Shown here in pieces: positions 1 through 10,152 of a stretch of 64,000 bases of DNA. The stretch is from assembly GCA_027067955.1 (NCBI GenBank), contig JAMOUW010000079.1, positions 1-64,000 on the forward strand, in the 5' to 3' direction. The position numbers were made by a program, and so were the translations under genes. Under the pieces are notes generated by a model. That model did not search any database and was not told where the DNA came from. It saw only the letters and a program-made list of their open reading frames with translations. Source of the DNA: Thermaceae bacterium. GTDB lineage: Bacteria > Deinococcota > Deinococci > Deinococcales > Marinithermaceae. Numbering within the stretch: position 1 is the first letter of the stretch; every line of letters starts with the position of its first letter.

Positions 1-81
1 ACCAACCCGACCGCCGACCTCGGCGGCCGGGCCTCGACGGACGAGTTTACCGAGGCGGTGCTGGCCAACCTGAATGGTTAA
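1..81 (+). CDS. C-terminal fragment of an isocitrate/isopropylmalate dehydrogenase-family protein (truncated by window start)
   Basis: Frame 1 reads TNPTADLGGRASTDEFTEAVLANLNG*; the T-DLGG-AST-EF-AV ending is typical of the IDH/IMDH family C-terminus. Confidence 0.65.
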   Translation, partial: TNPTADLGGRASTDEFTEAVLANLNG

Positions 82-89
82 ACTGGAGT

Positions 90-839
90 ATGCCGAGCCT
101 GAAAGGTAAAACCCTGATCATCACCGGCGCTTCGCGCGGCATCGGCCGGGCGCTGGCGCTGGGTCTGGCCGGGCGCGGTGCGAACCTGGTGCTCACCGCC
201 CGCGGGGAGGGGCCTTTGGAGGAAACGGCGCAGGAGGCCGAGGCGCGGGGTGCGCGCGTCCGCCATCACGCAGGCGACGTGGCTGCTGCAGAAACTGCCC
301 GGCAGCTCGTAGGGATGGCGCGCGGGCTGGGGCGTTTCTGCGGTTTTATTCACAATGCCGGGGTGTTACACGCGGGACCGCTATTGTGGGAGCTGCCCGA
401 ACGGCACTGGAACGAGGTGCTGGGGGCGAGCCTCACCGGCGCCTACCAGCTCACCCGCTTCGCCCTGCCCGATCTTATCGCTAGTGGTGACGGCGTGGCC
501 GTTTTTGTCGGCTCGGGAGCCGCGGAATACAACCTGCCCGGCATCGGGGCCTACGCCATAGCCAAAGCTGCCGAAGAACACCTTGCGCGCCAGGTGGCGG
601 CCGAAGCGCCCATGGTGGCGAGCTTTGCTTACCGCCCCGGAGTGGTGGACACAGGCATGCAGGAGCAGGCTCGCAGCGCCAGCGGCGGAGCTGCGGCGCA
701 ACTGCAGGAGATCTTCGGGGGATACAAGGAAAAGGGAGTGTTGATCAGTCCCGAGCAGGCGGCTGAATACCTGATCCGGGTGCTCGAGGCCGATCCGCAC
801 CGCTATACGGGAAAGATATATGACTGGCGAAAAGAATAA
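90..839 (+). CDS. SDR-family short-chain oxidoreductase
   Basis: TGASRGIG nucleotide-binding motif, NAGV, S...Y-AIAK catalytic motif. Confidence 0.9.
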   Translation: MPSLKGKTLIITGASRGIGRALALGLAGRGANLVLTARGEGPLEETAQEAEARGARVRHHAGDVAAAETARQLVGMARGLGRFCGFIHNAGVLHAGPLLWELPERHWNEVLGASLTGAYQLTRFALPDLIASGDGVAVFVGSGAAEYNLPGIGAYAIAKAAEEHLARQVAAEAPMVASFAYRPGVVDTGMQEQARSASGGAAAQLQEIFGGYKEKGVLISPEQAAEYLIRVLEADPHRYTGKIYDWRKE

Positions 840-843
840 ACGC

Positions 844-2517
844 ATGCGCAGCGACATCATCAAAAAAGGTATCGATCGTGCCCCGCACCGCTCTCTCCTC
901 CGGGCCACTGGCGTTATCAAGCGCGAGTCCGACTTCGATAAGCCCTTTATCGCCGTCGTCAACAGCTACATCGACATCGTTCCGGGCCACGTACACCTGC
1001 GCGAGTTCGTGGAGAGCATCAAGCAGTACATCCGCGACGCCGGCGGGGTGCCCTTCGAGTTCAATACCATCGGCGTGGACGACGGCATTGCTATGGGCCA
1101 CGAAGGCATGAAGTGGAGCCTGCCCAGCCGCGAGCTGATCGCCGACAGCGTCGAGACGATGCTCCGCGCTCACGCCTTCGACGGGGCAATTTTCATCCCT
1201 AACTGCGACAAGATCGTGCCCGGAATGATCATGGCCGCCATGCGGGTCAACATTCCCAGCGTCTTCGTCTCCGGCGGACCGATGAAGGCCGGCTACCTCG
1301 ACGGCCAGGCGCTCGACCTGATCAGCGTTTTCGAGGGCGTCGGTGCGGTGAAGGAAGGCAAGATGGAGCCGGAGCAGCTGGAAAAGATCGAGCAGATCGC
1401 CTGCCCCGGCTGTGGCAGCTGCTCGGGCATGTTCACCGCCAACTCGATGAACTGCCTGCTCGAGGCCCTGGGTCTGGCCGTCCCCGGCAACGGCTCAATT
1501 CTGGCCACCGACCCGCGCCGCGAAAAGCTGAAGAAGACGGCTGTCGAATGGCTGATGCGGATGGTGGCGAATGACGAAAAGCCGCTCGACATCATCAGCG
1601 AAGAAAGCTTCGAAAACGCCTTTCGCCTCGACGTCGCCATGGGCGGCTCGACCAACACCGTTTTGCACACCCTGGCCATCGCCGAAGAGGCCGGTATGCC
1701 CTTCTCGCTGCAAAAGCTGGACGAGATAGGCCGCAGTACACCGACGCTGTGCAAGATTGCCCCCTCGAGCGCCTACCACATGGAAGACCTCGACCGCGCC
1801 GGCGGAGTATTCGCGATCTTGAAGGAACTCGACCGCGGCGGCTACCTACACAAAGAAACCCGCACCATCGCGGGCAAAACCCTGGGCGAGCAGCTAACCG
1901 GAGACTACGAGATAAAAGACGAGCGCGTCATCCGCCGCCTGGAAAACCCCTACGACGCCAAGGGCGGCCTGCGGGTGCTGTTTGGCAACCTGGCCCCCGA
2001 AGGCGCGGTGGTCAAGACCGCCGGGGTGGTACCGGAGATGATGCAGCACGAAGGCCCGGCCCGTGTCTTCAACAGCGAAGAAGAGTCCCAGGCGGCCATC
2101 GACGCCGGCCAGATCAAGCCGGGCGACGTGGTGGTGGTGCGCTACGAAGGTCCCAAGGGCGGCCCCGGCATGCGCGAGATGCTGGCCCCCACCAGCGCCA
2201 TCGTCGGCCGCGGCCTGGGCGAGAGCGTGGCCCTGATTACCGACGGCCGTTTTTCTGGCGGCACCCGCGGCGCTGCCGTGGGGCACATCAGTCCCGAGGC
2301 GGCCGAGGGCGGGCCGATCGGCCTGATCGAAGAAGGCGACATAATCGCTCTCGATCTGGAAAACGGCACCATCGAGCTCAAGGTCGGTGAAGAGGAACTG
2401 GCCCGCCGCCGCACCCGCTTCGAGCCGCTCGAGAAGCCGGTGAACGGCTCCTGGCTCAAACGCTACCGAACGCTCGTCACCAACGCCGCCCGCGGAGCGA
2501 TCCTTAAGACCGGCTGA
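844..2517 (+). CDS. ilvD: dihydroxy-acid dehydratase
   Basis: [23 protein letters not shown]...CDKIVPGM...[19 protein letters not shown]...GRFSGGTRG; start likely 844 rather than the longer ORF start at 820. Confidence 0.97.
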   Translation: MRSDIIKKGIDRAPHRSLLRATGVIKRESDFDKPFIAVVNSYIDIVPGHVHLREFVESIKQYIRDAGGVPFEFNTIGVDDGIAMGHEGMKWSLPSRELIADSVETMLRAHAFDGAIFIPNCDKIVPGMIMAAMRVNIPSVFVSGGPMKAGYLDGQALDLISVFEGVGAVKEGKMEPEQLEKIEQIACPGCGSCSGMFTANSMNCLLEALGLAVPGNGSILATDPRREKLKKTAVEWLMRMVANDEKPLDIISEESFENAFRLDVAMGGSTNTVLHTLAIAEEAGMPFSLQKLDEIGRSTPTLCKIAPSSAYHMEDLDRAGGVFAILKELDRGGYLHKETRTIAGKTLGEQLTGDYEIKDERVIRRLENPYDAKGGLRVLFGNLAPEGAVVKTAGVVPEMMQHEGPARVFNSEEESQAAIDAGQIKPGDVVVVRYEGPKGGPGMREMLAPTSAIVGRGLGESVALITDGRFSGGTRGAAVGHISPEAAEGGPIGLIEEGDIIALDLENGTIELKVGEEELARRRTRFEPLEKPVNGSWLKRYRTLVTNAARGAILKTG

Positions 2518-2582
2518 CAGATATATATTATGCAGACATCGCTACGATTGTTCCGGCGAAGGGGTGGTGAAATCTAAATATA

Positions 2583-2620
2583 ATACATTCCTATGTATAT
2601 AGAAGTTAATCCGTTATAAT
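2583..2620 (+). promoter_or_regulatory. putative promoter/operator of lipoprotein gene: ATACAT-TCCT-ATGTAT inverted repeat (2583-2598) over the expected -35 position, TATAAT at 2615-2620
   Basis: AT-rich intergenic tract; perfect 6-bp inverted repeat; TATAAT then GGAGG SD at 2631 before ATG 2642. Confidence 0.5.
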
Positions 2621-2641
2621 ATTTCCAAAAGGAGGCAGTCA

Positions 2642-3877
2642 ATGCGAGTTCGATTCCACGCGTATCGGTTTGTAATATTGGGAATTGTAACGGCTTTCTT
2701 GCTGACCGCCTGCCCGCCATTAACCAGTCTTCCCACGGGCCGGATCGACCTCTTGTACGAAATCGACCCCAAGGGACCATTCCTGGATGCCAATTTTCTC
2801 GTCACCAAAACTCACCTCATAAGCTACGGACTCGGCACGGTAGCGGCTCTGGATCCGGGCGCCGGACGGTACGACTGGGAAAAGTACTTTGACTATCCCG
2901 TTGCCCCGGAATTCCTACAGGAGAGCAATGAGATCCTGCTCTGGCCCCATCGGTTTTCGGAGGAGGATAAGCTCCCCGACCCGCCGGTTATCGTCGTGCT
3001 GAATGCGGAAACGGGTGAAGAGACCCGCCGGATAGCTTTAAACGTCCCCCTGGAACTGTTTTCCCAGTGGGACCCCCGGTACATTGCCCGCAAAGAAGAC
3101 AAGATATACATAGGGGCCACCCGCGGCAGGATAGCAATTCTGAAAAAAGAAAGCACCGGTATAAAACACTACAAGACAATCCACATTGCTGAAATTTACG
3201 ACGTGAGCGGTTACGCCGACGACCCCGATGCATTCGTGGTGCTCAAGGTCATACCCGATCCGGATACGAGCGATTTATACGCGCTTGCTACTACGGGTCC
3301 CGGTTATTCCGGCAGCAAGCACGTGTACCGCGTTTCGGAGGACGGGCGTACAGTATGGAGTGCGGTTCCCCATATACAACCCAGCGACATCTTGCTGGTA
3401 AACGATCGGATACTGAGCTTCAACTACCGCGCCAATCTTGCCCTCGATGCTCGAACAGGAGCCCTAACTGACGATGGACCCGGCTCCACCGATGGGACCT
3501 GTGCGGAAGGCCAGTACGGGCTGCATCCAGTCTGGTACGATCGCGGGAATAAGGTGATCTACGCACCCTACGGTGTACTCGGCGCAAAGCCGCCCTTCGA
3601 ATGGCTGTGGTCGGTGCACGACATGATCGACAGGGCGGACGTGGTTAAGTGTCTGTACGCACCGGTAGTCAGCGAGGGTTTCGTCTATTATGGCGGAAAA
3701 CAAATGCTGCTCGTGGCCGAGGCGGCCTCCGGCAGGATCGTGGATATTGAAACCGCGGACCGCCGCAGCTACGAGCTATGGCTTGATGCGCCGGTCTTCC
3801 TGGTAGGAGAATACATCGTCGTTCCGCACCAGTTCATTCATGACCAGTTTCTGGCCGTTTACAAGACAATTGATTAG
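2642..3877 (+). CDS. predicted lipoprotein, PQQ-like beta-propeller-type hypothetical protein
   Basis: Signal peptide with lipobox LLTAC; repeated propeller-like segments; SD GGAGG. Confidence 0.65.
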   Translation: MRVRFHAYRFVILGIVTAFLLTACPPLTSLPTGRIDLLYEIDPKGPFLDANFLVTKTHLISYGLGTVAALDPGAGRYDWEKYFDYPVAPEFLQESNEILLWPHRFSEEDKLPDPPVIVVLNAETGEETRRIALNVPLELFSQWDPRYIARKEDKIYIGATRGRIAILKKESTGIKHYKTIHIAEIYDVSGYADDPDAFVVLKVIPDPDTSDLYALATTGPGYSGSKHVYRVSEDGRTVWSAVPHIQPSDILLVNDRILSFNYRANLALDARTGALTDDGPGSTDGTCAEGQYGLHPVWYDRGNKVIYAPYGVLGAKPPFEWLWSVHDMIDRADVVKCLYAPVVSEGFVYYGGKQMLLVAEAASGRIVDIETADRRSYELWLDAPVFLVGEYIVVPHQFIHDQFLAVYKTID

Positions 3878-3894
3878 TGACGGCGTGGAATCAA

Positions 3895-4272
3895 TTAATT
3901 TTCAAGCCATTCGGTCTCGTACTCCCTGGTCTTGGGGATGACGCAAAGAAATTCAACCGGCTCGCTGCCGCGGTTTTCGTACCAGTGGGCTACCCCTGCC
4001 GGTATAAAGACCGCTTCTCCAGCGGAGACAAGGCGCTCGTTCTCATTCAGGCCTACTATCATACTGCCGCTCAGCACGTATTGCTCGTGTTCGATGGTGG
4101 GGTGGCGGTGCGGAGGAATGCGCCCGCCGGGCTCGATCGTGAAACGCCTCAGAATGAAATTTGGAGCGCCGTCGTCAGGGCCGATCAGGACCTGAAGAAA
4201 GGCCCCCTTCCCTTTGGCCACTGGCTTCTTCGGCACGTCGGCGGCGGGGCGGACAATAGGCGTCGTCTCCAT
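3895..4272 (-). CDS. cupin-domain protein
   Basis: ILRRFTIEPGGRIPPHRHPTIEHEQYVLSGSM...EAVFIPAGVAHWYENRG cupin motifs. Confidence 0.85.
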   Translation of the reverse strand: METTPIVRPAADVPKKPVAKGKGAFLQVLIGPDDGAPNFILRRFTIEPGGRIPPHRHPTIEHEQYVLSGSMIVGLNENERLVSAGEAVFIPAGVAHWYENRGSEPVEFLCVIPKTREYETEWLEN

Positions 4273-4276
4273 GACA

Positions 4277-4915
4277 TTATTCTACTGCCCGGGCGGCGAG
4301 TAGCTTTTCCACGTCCTCGTCATTCACCTGGGGGAAGTGGCGGTAGTAGGCTCCCACCGCGACGAAATCGGGAGGAGCGCTCAGGGCTACCACCTCGGCT
4401 CTCTGCCGCAGCTTGTCCAGCGCCTCTGGTGGTCCCACGGGTACGGCGATGACCACCCGGCGGGGCTCCTCGGCCAGAACGGCGGTGAGCGCCGCCTCCA
4501 TGGTGCTGCCGGTGGCGATGCCGTCGTCGGTGATGATCACATCGCGGCCTGCAAGGGGCTCCTTGGGACGCAGCGCCCGGTAACGCCGTCGGCGTGAACG
4601 GATTACCTGCATTTGCCGGCCGGTTTCGGCCTTGAGGTAACTGGGATCGGCGATGCTGTCTGCGTAGGGCTGGAGGAAGACCCGTCCGTCTTCGCTAACT
4701 GCTCCGAGCGCGTACTCCGGGTTTCCGGGGGCACCAATCTTGCGCGCCAGGACGACGTCCATGGTTCCGCCCAGTTCGCGGGCGATAGTATCGGCCAGGA
4801 CAACTGCTCCCCGCGGAATTCCCAGCACCACGGGCCGTTGCAGCCCTAGCGGGCGCAGTGCTTCGGCCAGCAGCCGCGCCGCCTCTTTGCGGTCTTCGAA
4901 GAATCTAACCGGCAT
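4277..4915 (-). CDS. phosphoribosyltransferase-family protein
   Basis: GRDVIITDDGIATGSTMEAAL PRPP-loop; VVLGIPRGAVVLA. Confidence 0.85.
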   Translation of the reverse strand: MPVRFFEDRKEAARLLAEALRPLGLQRPVVLGIPRGAVVLADTIARELGGTMDVVLARKIGAPGNPEYALGAVSEDGRVFLQPYADSIADPSYLKAETGRQMQVIRSRRRRYRALRPKEPLAGRDVIITDDGIATGSTMEAALTAVLAEEPRRVVIAVPVGPPEALDKLRQRAEVVALSAPPDFVAVGAYYRHFPQVNDEDVEKLLAARAVE

Positions 4916-5588
4916 AACTCCTAACCCATTCTACTCTCCCCGGGATATTGGCTGGAATGAATGAGGGTGGATACGTGTGCCGCGACCCGTTTCCCGCCGC
5001 AACCTAATAGAGGCGGCCGGTAAAGAAAGCCCGATCAGGTCGGAAAGTCGATGCAAATTTGACAGGAATGAAATTGTTCCCCAAGGAAATAATCTTTGTG
5101 ATGAGCGGGTCGTGGAGTTGCGTGGTATGCGGCAGGAGGGTCCCACGGCATTCTTTCCGGCGAGGCGAGCGTTCCGCTCCCTGCTAATCCGGGTGACATT
5201 TCCTGGGCCGGTGCCCCGTGAAGACGGTGCCGATTACCGGGTAGACGTCGTTTACGTTTGATCGGCGCTTGGGTTACCGTTCCTTCAATTTTGCGGCGGC
5301 CTCACCGCAAGCCCGATTTGTCCGCAGGGTCGGGCTCAGGTGACTGCACCCGCCGGCGCGCGTTCGGGTTGCGCCCCTGCCCGGATTGCGGGTGTTTTCG
5401 CTGGGGCGGGGTTACGGGAGGTGCCCGCATTGGGGGTTGCATCAGGGGAATACGGCCAGGCATCCGAGCAACTGCTGCCCAAATCCTGGCTCGGTCGCAC
5501 AGGCTGGTTTGGCTGAAAAGGCCAGCCGCGCCTACTATGCAGGGCCGGTGCCACTAAGGGCAATGCCGGGAGGCCCGATGTGGGGAAG

Positions 5589-6254
5589 TCAGGAGTTTTC
5601 CGAGTTCCCCCGCCGCAACATGGACAGCTGGTAGAGGGAGGCAGTCGCCACCAGCCCAACCGCGAACCATGCTCCGAGCGGCAGGTTTACCCAGGCGCGC
5701 ACGCGAACGTCGTGGGTAATCAGCTGTGCCCCTGCCCAGACAATGATTAGCGCTCCGACCATGTTCAACCAGGGCCAGCGGTTGAGCAGCTCGGCTATCG
5801 CCGCGGAGCCGAGCATCAGGATGGGTATGGAAAGAAGCAGCCCGAAAACAAGGAGGCCCAGGTGGCCGTTGGCGGCACCGGCTACCGCTAGAACGTTGTC
5901 GAGGCTGAGGGTAAAGTCGGCGACGATAATCAGAGTCACTGCCTGCCAGAAAGACCGCGCGCTGCCCACCCGGGCCCCGTCCTCTTCGCCTCCCAGCAGT
6001 TTGGCAGCTATCCAGAAAAGGGCGGCTCCGCCGAGAGCGCGCAGGAAGGGTACTGCAAGCAGCAAAGCGGCCAGAATGGTAAAGGTTACCCTCAATCCGA
6101 TGGCTCCGAGGGTACCCATCAGTATCGCTTCGCGCCGCAGCCTGGCAGGGAGATCGCGCACCGCCATACCGATGACCACCGCGTTATCCCCCGACAGCAC
6201 CAGATCAATCAGGATAATACTGAAAAGCCCCAGCAGACTCGCTTCCGTGATCAT
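5589..6254 (-). CDS. TerC-family integral membrane protein
   Basis: LIDLVLSGDNAVVIGMAVRDLP...DFTLSLDNVLAVAGAANG duplicated TerC SxDN motifs, multiple TM helices. Confidence 0.92.
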   Translation of the reverse strand: MITEASLLGLFSIILIDLVLSGDNAVVIGMAVRDLPARLRREAILMGTLGAIGLRVTFTILAALLLAVPFLRALGGAALFWIAAKLLGGEEDGARVGSARSFWQAVTLIIVADFTLSLDNVLAVAGAANGHLGLLVFGLLLSIPILMLGSAAIAELLNRWPWLNMVGALIIVWAGAQLITHDVRVRAWVNLPLGAWFAVGLVATASLYQLSMLRRGNSENS

Positions 6255-7168
6255 TCTTCGAGGATGAAGCGGTCTTCGTGGTCGTGGAGGCGGACTCGTT
6301 GGATGATGCGGTGGTCGTGATCGTTGTTGGTGTCCGACGTCGCCACCACGGTTACATAGTCACGAATGGGACTTTTGAGCACCTTTTTCGTCAGGGTTTC
6401 CTCCACCTGGAATATGCCTGCGGCATTGTTCATGCGCACCCGGATTTCTATGGGTATCGTGTCACCGCGCATGATGATCACCTCGTCGACGGCCAGTGCA
6501 GAAATAGAGTGAATATCTATGGAGCCCAGGCTGAACGCCTTCCTGCCCCGTCCCTTGGTGATATCGGTTCCGTCGGCCACGGCCGTAACCCCGGCCTCGA
6601 TGGTCAGCGGTTCGGGGTGGAGGTCATGGCTGTATATCGAGTGCAGCATCAGGGCGCGCAGCTCGATCCTCTGTTCGGGCTTGGGGTAAAGCTCGCTCAG
6701 GATGCGGTTGAGCATGGGAAGCGCCAGGGTTACGCCGAAGGCCTCGTGGTGTTCGCGGTGCACCTGGTTGCCTATGTCGTGGAGCATGGTAGAAAGTATG
6801 ACCACCACGAAGGCGTCTTCCAGGTTGCCAACCCCCGACTCGATGGTGTCGGGGCGGACCCCGGCCTCAACGAGAAGCTGCAGGATTGCCACTGATGCTG
6901 CGCCGGTCAGCAGGGCGTGGACGCGGCCGTGGTCGTTGTAGCCCAATTTATGCATGGTGATGTAGTTGGCCATGTCCCAGTGGCCGCGCGCTTCGGGATC
7001 TTTTGAAAGCATTTCGTAAGCCGCCAGGGCGCGGGGATAAGGATCGAGTCCCTTGCGGATTGACTGATCAGCTTCGACATACAGGCGTGATTTGGGACTT
7101 GCAATGTGGATGATTCGTTCGCTTTGCTCGGACAACGGCAACCTCCAGAGGAAACGCCTCCGGTCCAC
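6251..7168 (-). CDS. HD-domain phosphohydrolase-like protein
   Basis: HDIGNQVHREHHEAFGVTL, HGRVHALLTG; overlaps terC start; exact start uncertain. Confidence 0.75.
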   Translation of the reverse strand: MDRRRFLWRLPLSEQSERIIHIASPKSRLYVEADQSIRKGLDPYPRALAAYEMLSKDPEARGHWDMANYITMHKLGYNDHGRVHALLTGAASVAILQLLVEAGVRPDTIESGVGNLEDAFVVVILSTMLHDIGNQVHREHHEAFGVTLALPMLNRILSELYPKPEQRIELRALMLHSIYSHDLHPEPLTIEAGVTAVADGTDITKGRGRKAFSLGSIDIHSISALAVDEVIIMRGDTIPIEIRVRMNNAAGIFQVEETLTKKVLKSPIRDYVTVVATSDTNNDHDHRIIQRVRLHDHEDRFILEE

Positions 7169-7226
7169 AGGGGACCGGTTCCCAGAAAGGCCATTCTACC
7201 GCTTTTCCGCCGTGCGCGCGAGGTGG

Positions 7227-8060
7227 CTATTCCCCTTTGAATTCCGGTGCCCGCTTTTCCAGGAAAGCATTGGTTCCTTCCCGCATGTCATGGGTTGCGG
7301 TGGTCATCCCAAAAAGGTCGGCTTCTATTTCCAGGGCTTCGGGCAGGGGAACGTCGTAGCCGCGGGCCACCGCCTCCTTTGCCAGCGCAATCGCCACGGG
7401 GCTGTTCTTCATAATTGACTTCGCCAGCTCCTGCGCCGCCATTATTGCGTTGTCGGCGACCCGGTTGACGAGCCCGAGCTGCAGCGCCTCCTCGGCGGGA
7501 ACATGCCTGCCGGTGAGGATTAGGTCGAGGGCGCGCCCCACGCCGATCAGGCGCGGTAGGCGCTGGGTGCCCCCAAACCCGGGAATGAGCCCGAGCCCCA
7601 CTTCGGGAAGGCCCAGCCTGGCGCCACTGGCTGCAACCCGCAGGTCGCAGGCGAGAGCCAGCTCGAGCCCGCCGCCCAGTGCGTAACCGTTGACGGCGGC
7701 TATGGTTGGCACCGGCAGCGCGGCGATGTGGTTCATGACCTCCTGACCGGCAAGGGCGAACTCCCGGCCTATAAACACGTCCTTCAGCGCGTTGATTTCG
7801 GATATGTCGGCCCCCGCCACGAAGGCTTTTCCCTCACCGGTGAAAACCGCCACCCTGACTTCCGGGTCTTCGGCGATGACCTCGGTCACTTCGGCTATCT
7901 CGCGCAGAACGTCGGCAGCTAGCGCGTTCAGGGCTTTGGGACGGGAAAAGGTGACCCAGGCTATGCCGTCTTTGACCTCGTAACGCAGGTGTTCGAATTC
8001 CGGTAGTTCGAGCGCGAAAGCGGGAACATCTTCGTGCGGATGGTCGTGTTCGTGAGCCAT
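7227..8060 (-). CDS. enoyl-CoA hydratase/isomerase family protein with His-rich N-terminus
   Basis: GIAWVTFSRPKALNAL...AGADISEINAL...VNGYALGGGLELALACDLRVA...GFGGTQRLPRLIG; N-terminus MAHEHDHPHED. Confidence 0.92.
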   Translation of the reverse strand: MAHEHDHPHEDVPAFALELPEFEHLRYEVKDGIAWVTFSRPKALNALAADVLREIAEVTEVIAEDPEVRVAVFTGEGKAFVAGADISEINALKDVFIGREFALAGQEVMNHIAALPVPTIAAVNGYALGGGLELALACDLRVAASGARLGLPEVGLGLIPGFGGTQRLPRLIGVGRALDLILTGRHVPAEEALQLGLVNRVADNAIMAAQELAKSIMKNSPVAIALAKEAVARGYDVPLPEALEIEADLFGMTTATHDMREGTNAFLEKRAPEFKGE

Positions 8061-8061
8061 G

Positions 8062-8781
8062 CTACACAACTCCTTTCAGTAGCAGCAGTCCTTCAAGGGC
8101 CGTTTCTATCATGCGGTGCACTCCCTGCCGCAGGACTTCTTCTTCGATGAACTCGGTGTCGCCTATCTGGTTGGAAACCGTCAGCAATGCTCCGGCATGC
8201 ACTCCTCTCATTTTGGCGATGAGAAACAGTGCCGCAGCTTCCATTTCGAAAGCCATTACTCCAAAGCGGTTCCAGGAGCGTGCGCTTTCGGGATTGGTAG
8301 CGTAAAACGCGTCTTCGGTGGCGATCAGGCCCACGTGGTGGGGATTGCCCGAGGTCGCCGCCGCTTGCTCCAGGGCTTTGAGTACCGGCCAGCTGGGGAT
8401 CGGGGCGTAGGGTTTGTTCTCCAGGTACTGGCGGGTGGTGCCGTCGAGCGGAACCGCACCCTGCACCACGAGGAGATCCGCGGGGGAAAGCGCCGGGTCC
8501 ACGGCGCCGCTGGTGCCGACCCGTACCAGCACCCGCGCCCCCAGCTGCACCAGTTCTTCGGCCACTATCGAGGCGGAGGGGCAGCCCATGCCGGTAGTTT
8601 GTACGCTAACCGGCAAACCCTTGTAACTTCCGGTAAAACCGAGCAGCGACCGGTAGGTGTTGTATGTGGTGACGTCGTCAAGGAAATTTGCGGCGATATA
8701 CTCGGCCCGCCCCGGGTCTCCGGGTAGCAGGACGAAAGGTGCCAGGTCGTCGGGCCGGGCGCGTACGTGTAAAGGGCTCAT
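8062..8781 (-). CDS. purine-nucleoside phosphorylase, DeoD/UDP-type fold
   Basis: MSPLHVRARPDDLAPFVLLPGDPGRAEYIA...GASGMGCPSASI-like TTGMGCPSASIVAEEL...AFEMEAAALF. Confidence 0.85.
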   Translation of the reverse strand: MSPLHVRARPDDLAPFVLLPGDPGRAEYIAANFLDDVTTYNTYRSLLGFTGSYKGLPVSVQTTGMGCPSASIVAEELVQLGARVLVRVGTSGAVDPALSPADLLVVQGAVPLDGTTRQYLENKPYAPIPSWPVLKALEQAAATSGNPHHVGLIATEDAFYATNPESARSWNRFGVMAFEMEAAALFLIAKMRGVHAGALLTVSNQIGDTEFIEEEVLRQGVHRMIETALEGLLLLKGVV

Positions 8782-8787
8782 ACACAC

Positions 8788-9501
8788 CTAGAATACCGCG
8801 CCCTCAAAGGTAAGCGACACCCGGCTGCGTTCCCGTAGAATCGGAACCAGGCGCAGGGCGTCACGATTGGCGCATAAAGCAACGTCTCGCTCCAGCCCCA
8901 CCTTTTCGAGTGCGCGGGCGGCGGCGCTGTGGGCGATGACCCCGGCGTCGGCGTTTTCCGCCAGCTTGAGCGCCAGCAGCGCTCCCTCTCCCAGCCTTGC
9001 TCGCGATAGCCGCTGCAGGGCGGAGACGATGACGCCCACGGTATAGGCGTCGTCAAGCGCCAGCTTTCCATTGCGGCCGGCGGCCACCAGGAGGACCGAA
9101 TCATAGCCGGTCGCCCAGCGGGCCGCCGCGGCTGCGTTGACCAAGGCGCCAAGCGCTACGTTGGGCACCAGCGCCGCCGTCCGCAGGGTGGCCCGGGTGC
9201 CATTGGTGGTGGTCATCACCACCGGGCGGCCATCCAGTTTAAGCAGCGCCGCCTCGCGCGGGCTGTTTCCAAGATCGAAACCCGGCGGGGGCAACCCGTC
9301 GCGTTCTCCCGCCAGAAGGGCGGCGCTCGCGCGTGCGAGGCGGCGGGCCGTTTCCAGCCTGTCCGCGAGCAGCAGCTTCCCGGCGCCCGCCTGCAAGAGG
9401 AAGGCGGCGGTGGTAGTCGCCCGAATGACGTCCACCACTATGGCGGCGTCGAACCCGTTCGGCATCGCCTCCGCCGGGCTAAGGAGGGCGTCAACTCGCA
9501 A
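8788..9501 (-). CDS. 2-phosphosulfolactate phosphatase family (ComB-like), copy 1
   Basis: IVVDVIRATTTAAFLLQAGA...GERDGLPPPGFDLGNSP...VVMTTTNGTRATL. Confidence 0.85.
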   Translation of the reverse strand: MRVDALLSPAEAMPNGFDAAIVVDVIRATTTAAFLLQAGAGKLLLADRLETARRLARASAALLAGERDGLPPPGFDLGNSPREAALLKLDGRPVVMTTTNGTRATLRTAALVPNVALGALVNAAAAARWATGYDSVLLVAAGRNGKLALDDAYTVGVIVSALQRLSRARLGEGALLALKLAENADAGVIAHSAAARALEKVGLERDVALCANRDALRLVPILRERSRVSLTFEGAVF

Positions 9502-10150
9502 TGGCGTTTCGCAGTGCCGAAATGTTTTCGGCGACGGATGATTTCCGGTTGAATATCGCGGACCCTGCTACCAGCACGTCGGCCCCCAGCCTGACAAGTT
9601 TGGCGGCGTTCTCGACGCTTACCCCCCCGTCGATTTCGATTTTCGCCTCGGGGTTCAGCCGGTCGCGCATGGCGGCCAGACGTTCTAGCCTTGCGAAGCT
9701 CCTGGGAATGAATGCCTGGCCGCCGAATCCAGGGTTGACGCTCATCAGGAGCGCCAGGTCGAGGTCTTCCAAAAGATCCTCGAAGCGATCGAGCGGTGTA
9801 GCCGGGTTGACCGCCATCCCCGCTTTCGCACCGGCTCGGCGAATCATCTGCAATACGCGGTGTGCGTGCGGGGTTGCTTCGGCGTGGAAGGTGACGATGT
9901 TGGCGCCGGCCGCCACAAAGCGCTCTGCGTAACGCTCCGGTTCCACGATCATCAGATGCACGTCCAGGGTCAGCCGGGTGACGGCCCGCAGGGATTTGAC
10001 CACCACGAGGCCCATCGTGATATTGGGGACGAAGCGCCCGTCCATTACATCCAGATGTACCCAGTCTGCCCCTGCTGCTTCGGCGGCCTCCACCTCTTCC
10101 GCCAACCTGGCGAAATCGGCAGAGAGAATGGAGGGGGCGATGAGGGCCAT
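9491..10150 (-). CDS. rpe: ribulose-phosphate 3-epimerase
   Basis: IAPSILSADFARLAEEV...DWVHLDVMDGRFVPNIT...VNPGFGGQAFI...EIDGGV. Confidence 0.97.
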   Translation of the reverse strand: MALIAPSILSADFARLAEEVEAAEAAGADWVHLDVMDGRFVPNITMGLVVVKSLRAVTRLTLDVHLMIVEPERYAERFVAAGANIVTFHAEATPHAHRVLQMIRRAGAKAGMAVNPATPLDRFEDLLEDLDLALLMSVNPGFGGQAFIPRSFARLERLAAMRDRLNPEAKIEIDGGVSVENAAKLVRLGADVLVAGSAIFNRKSSVAENISALRNAIAS

Positions 10151-10152
10151 GT

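Noticed and set aside
5028-5055. GATCAGGTCGGAAAGTCGATGC resembling the SRP RNA domain IV / RNase P P4 strand
   Set aside because: Conserved GGTCAGG-CCGGAAGGAAGCAGC (SRP) or GAGGAAAGTCCGGGC (RNase P) cores are not matched and surrounding structure does not fit
4977-5261. 94-aa plus-strand ORF in the terC-upstream intergenic
   Set aside because: No motif, atypical Arg/Pro composition, no promoter or SD context
7169-7198. GGGAACCGGTCCCC palindrome just upstream of the HD-domain gene
   Set aside because: Near-palindrome between a TAGAAT box and an uncertain start codon; could be chance in GC-rich DNA and the start is not fixed
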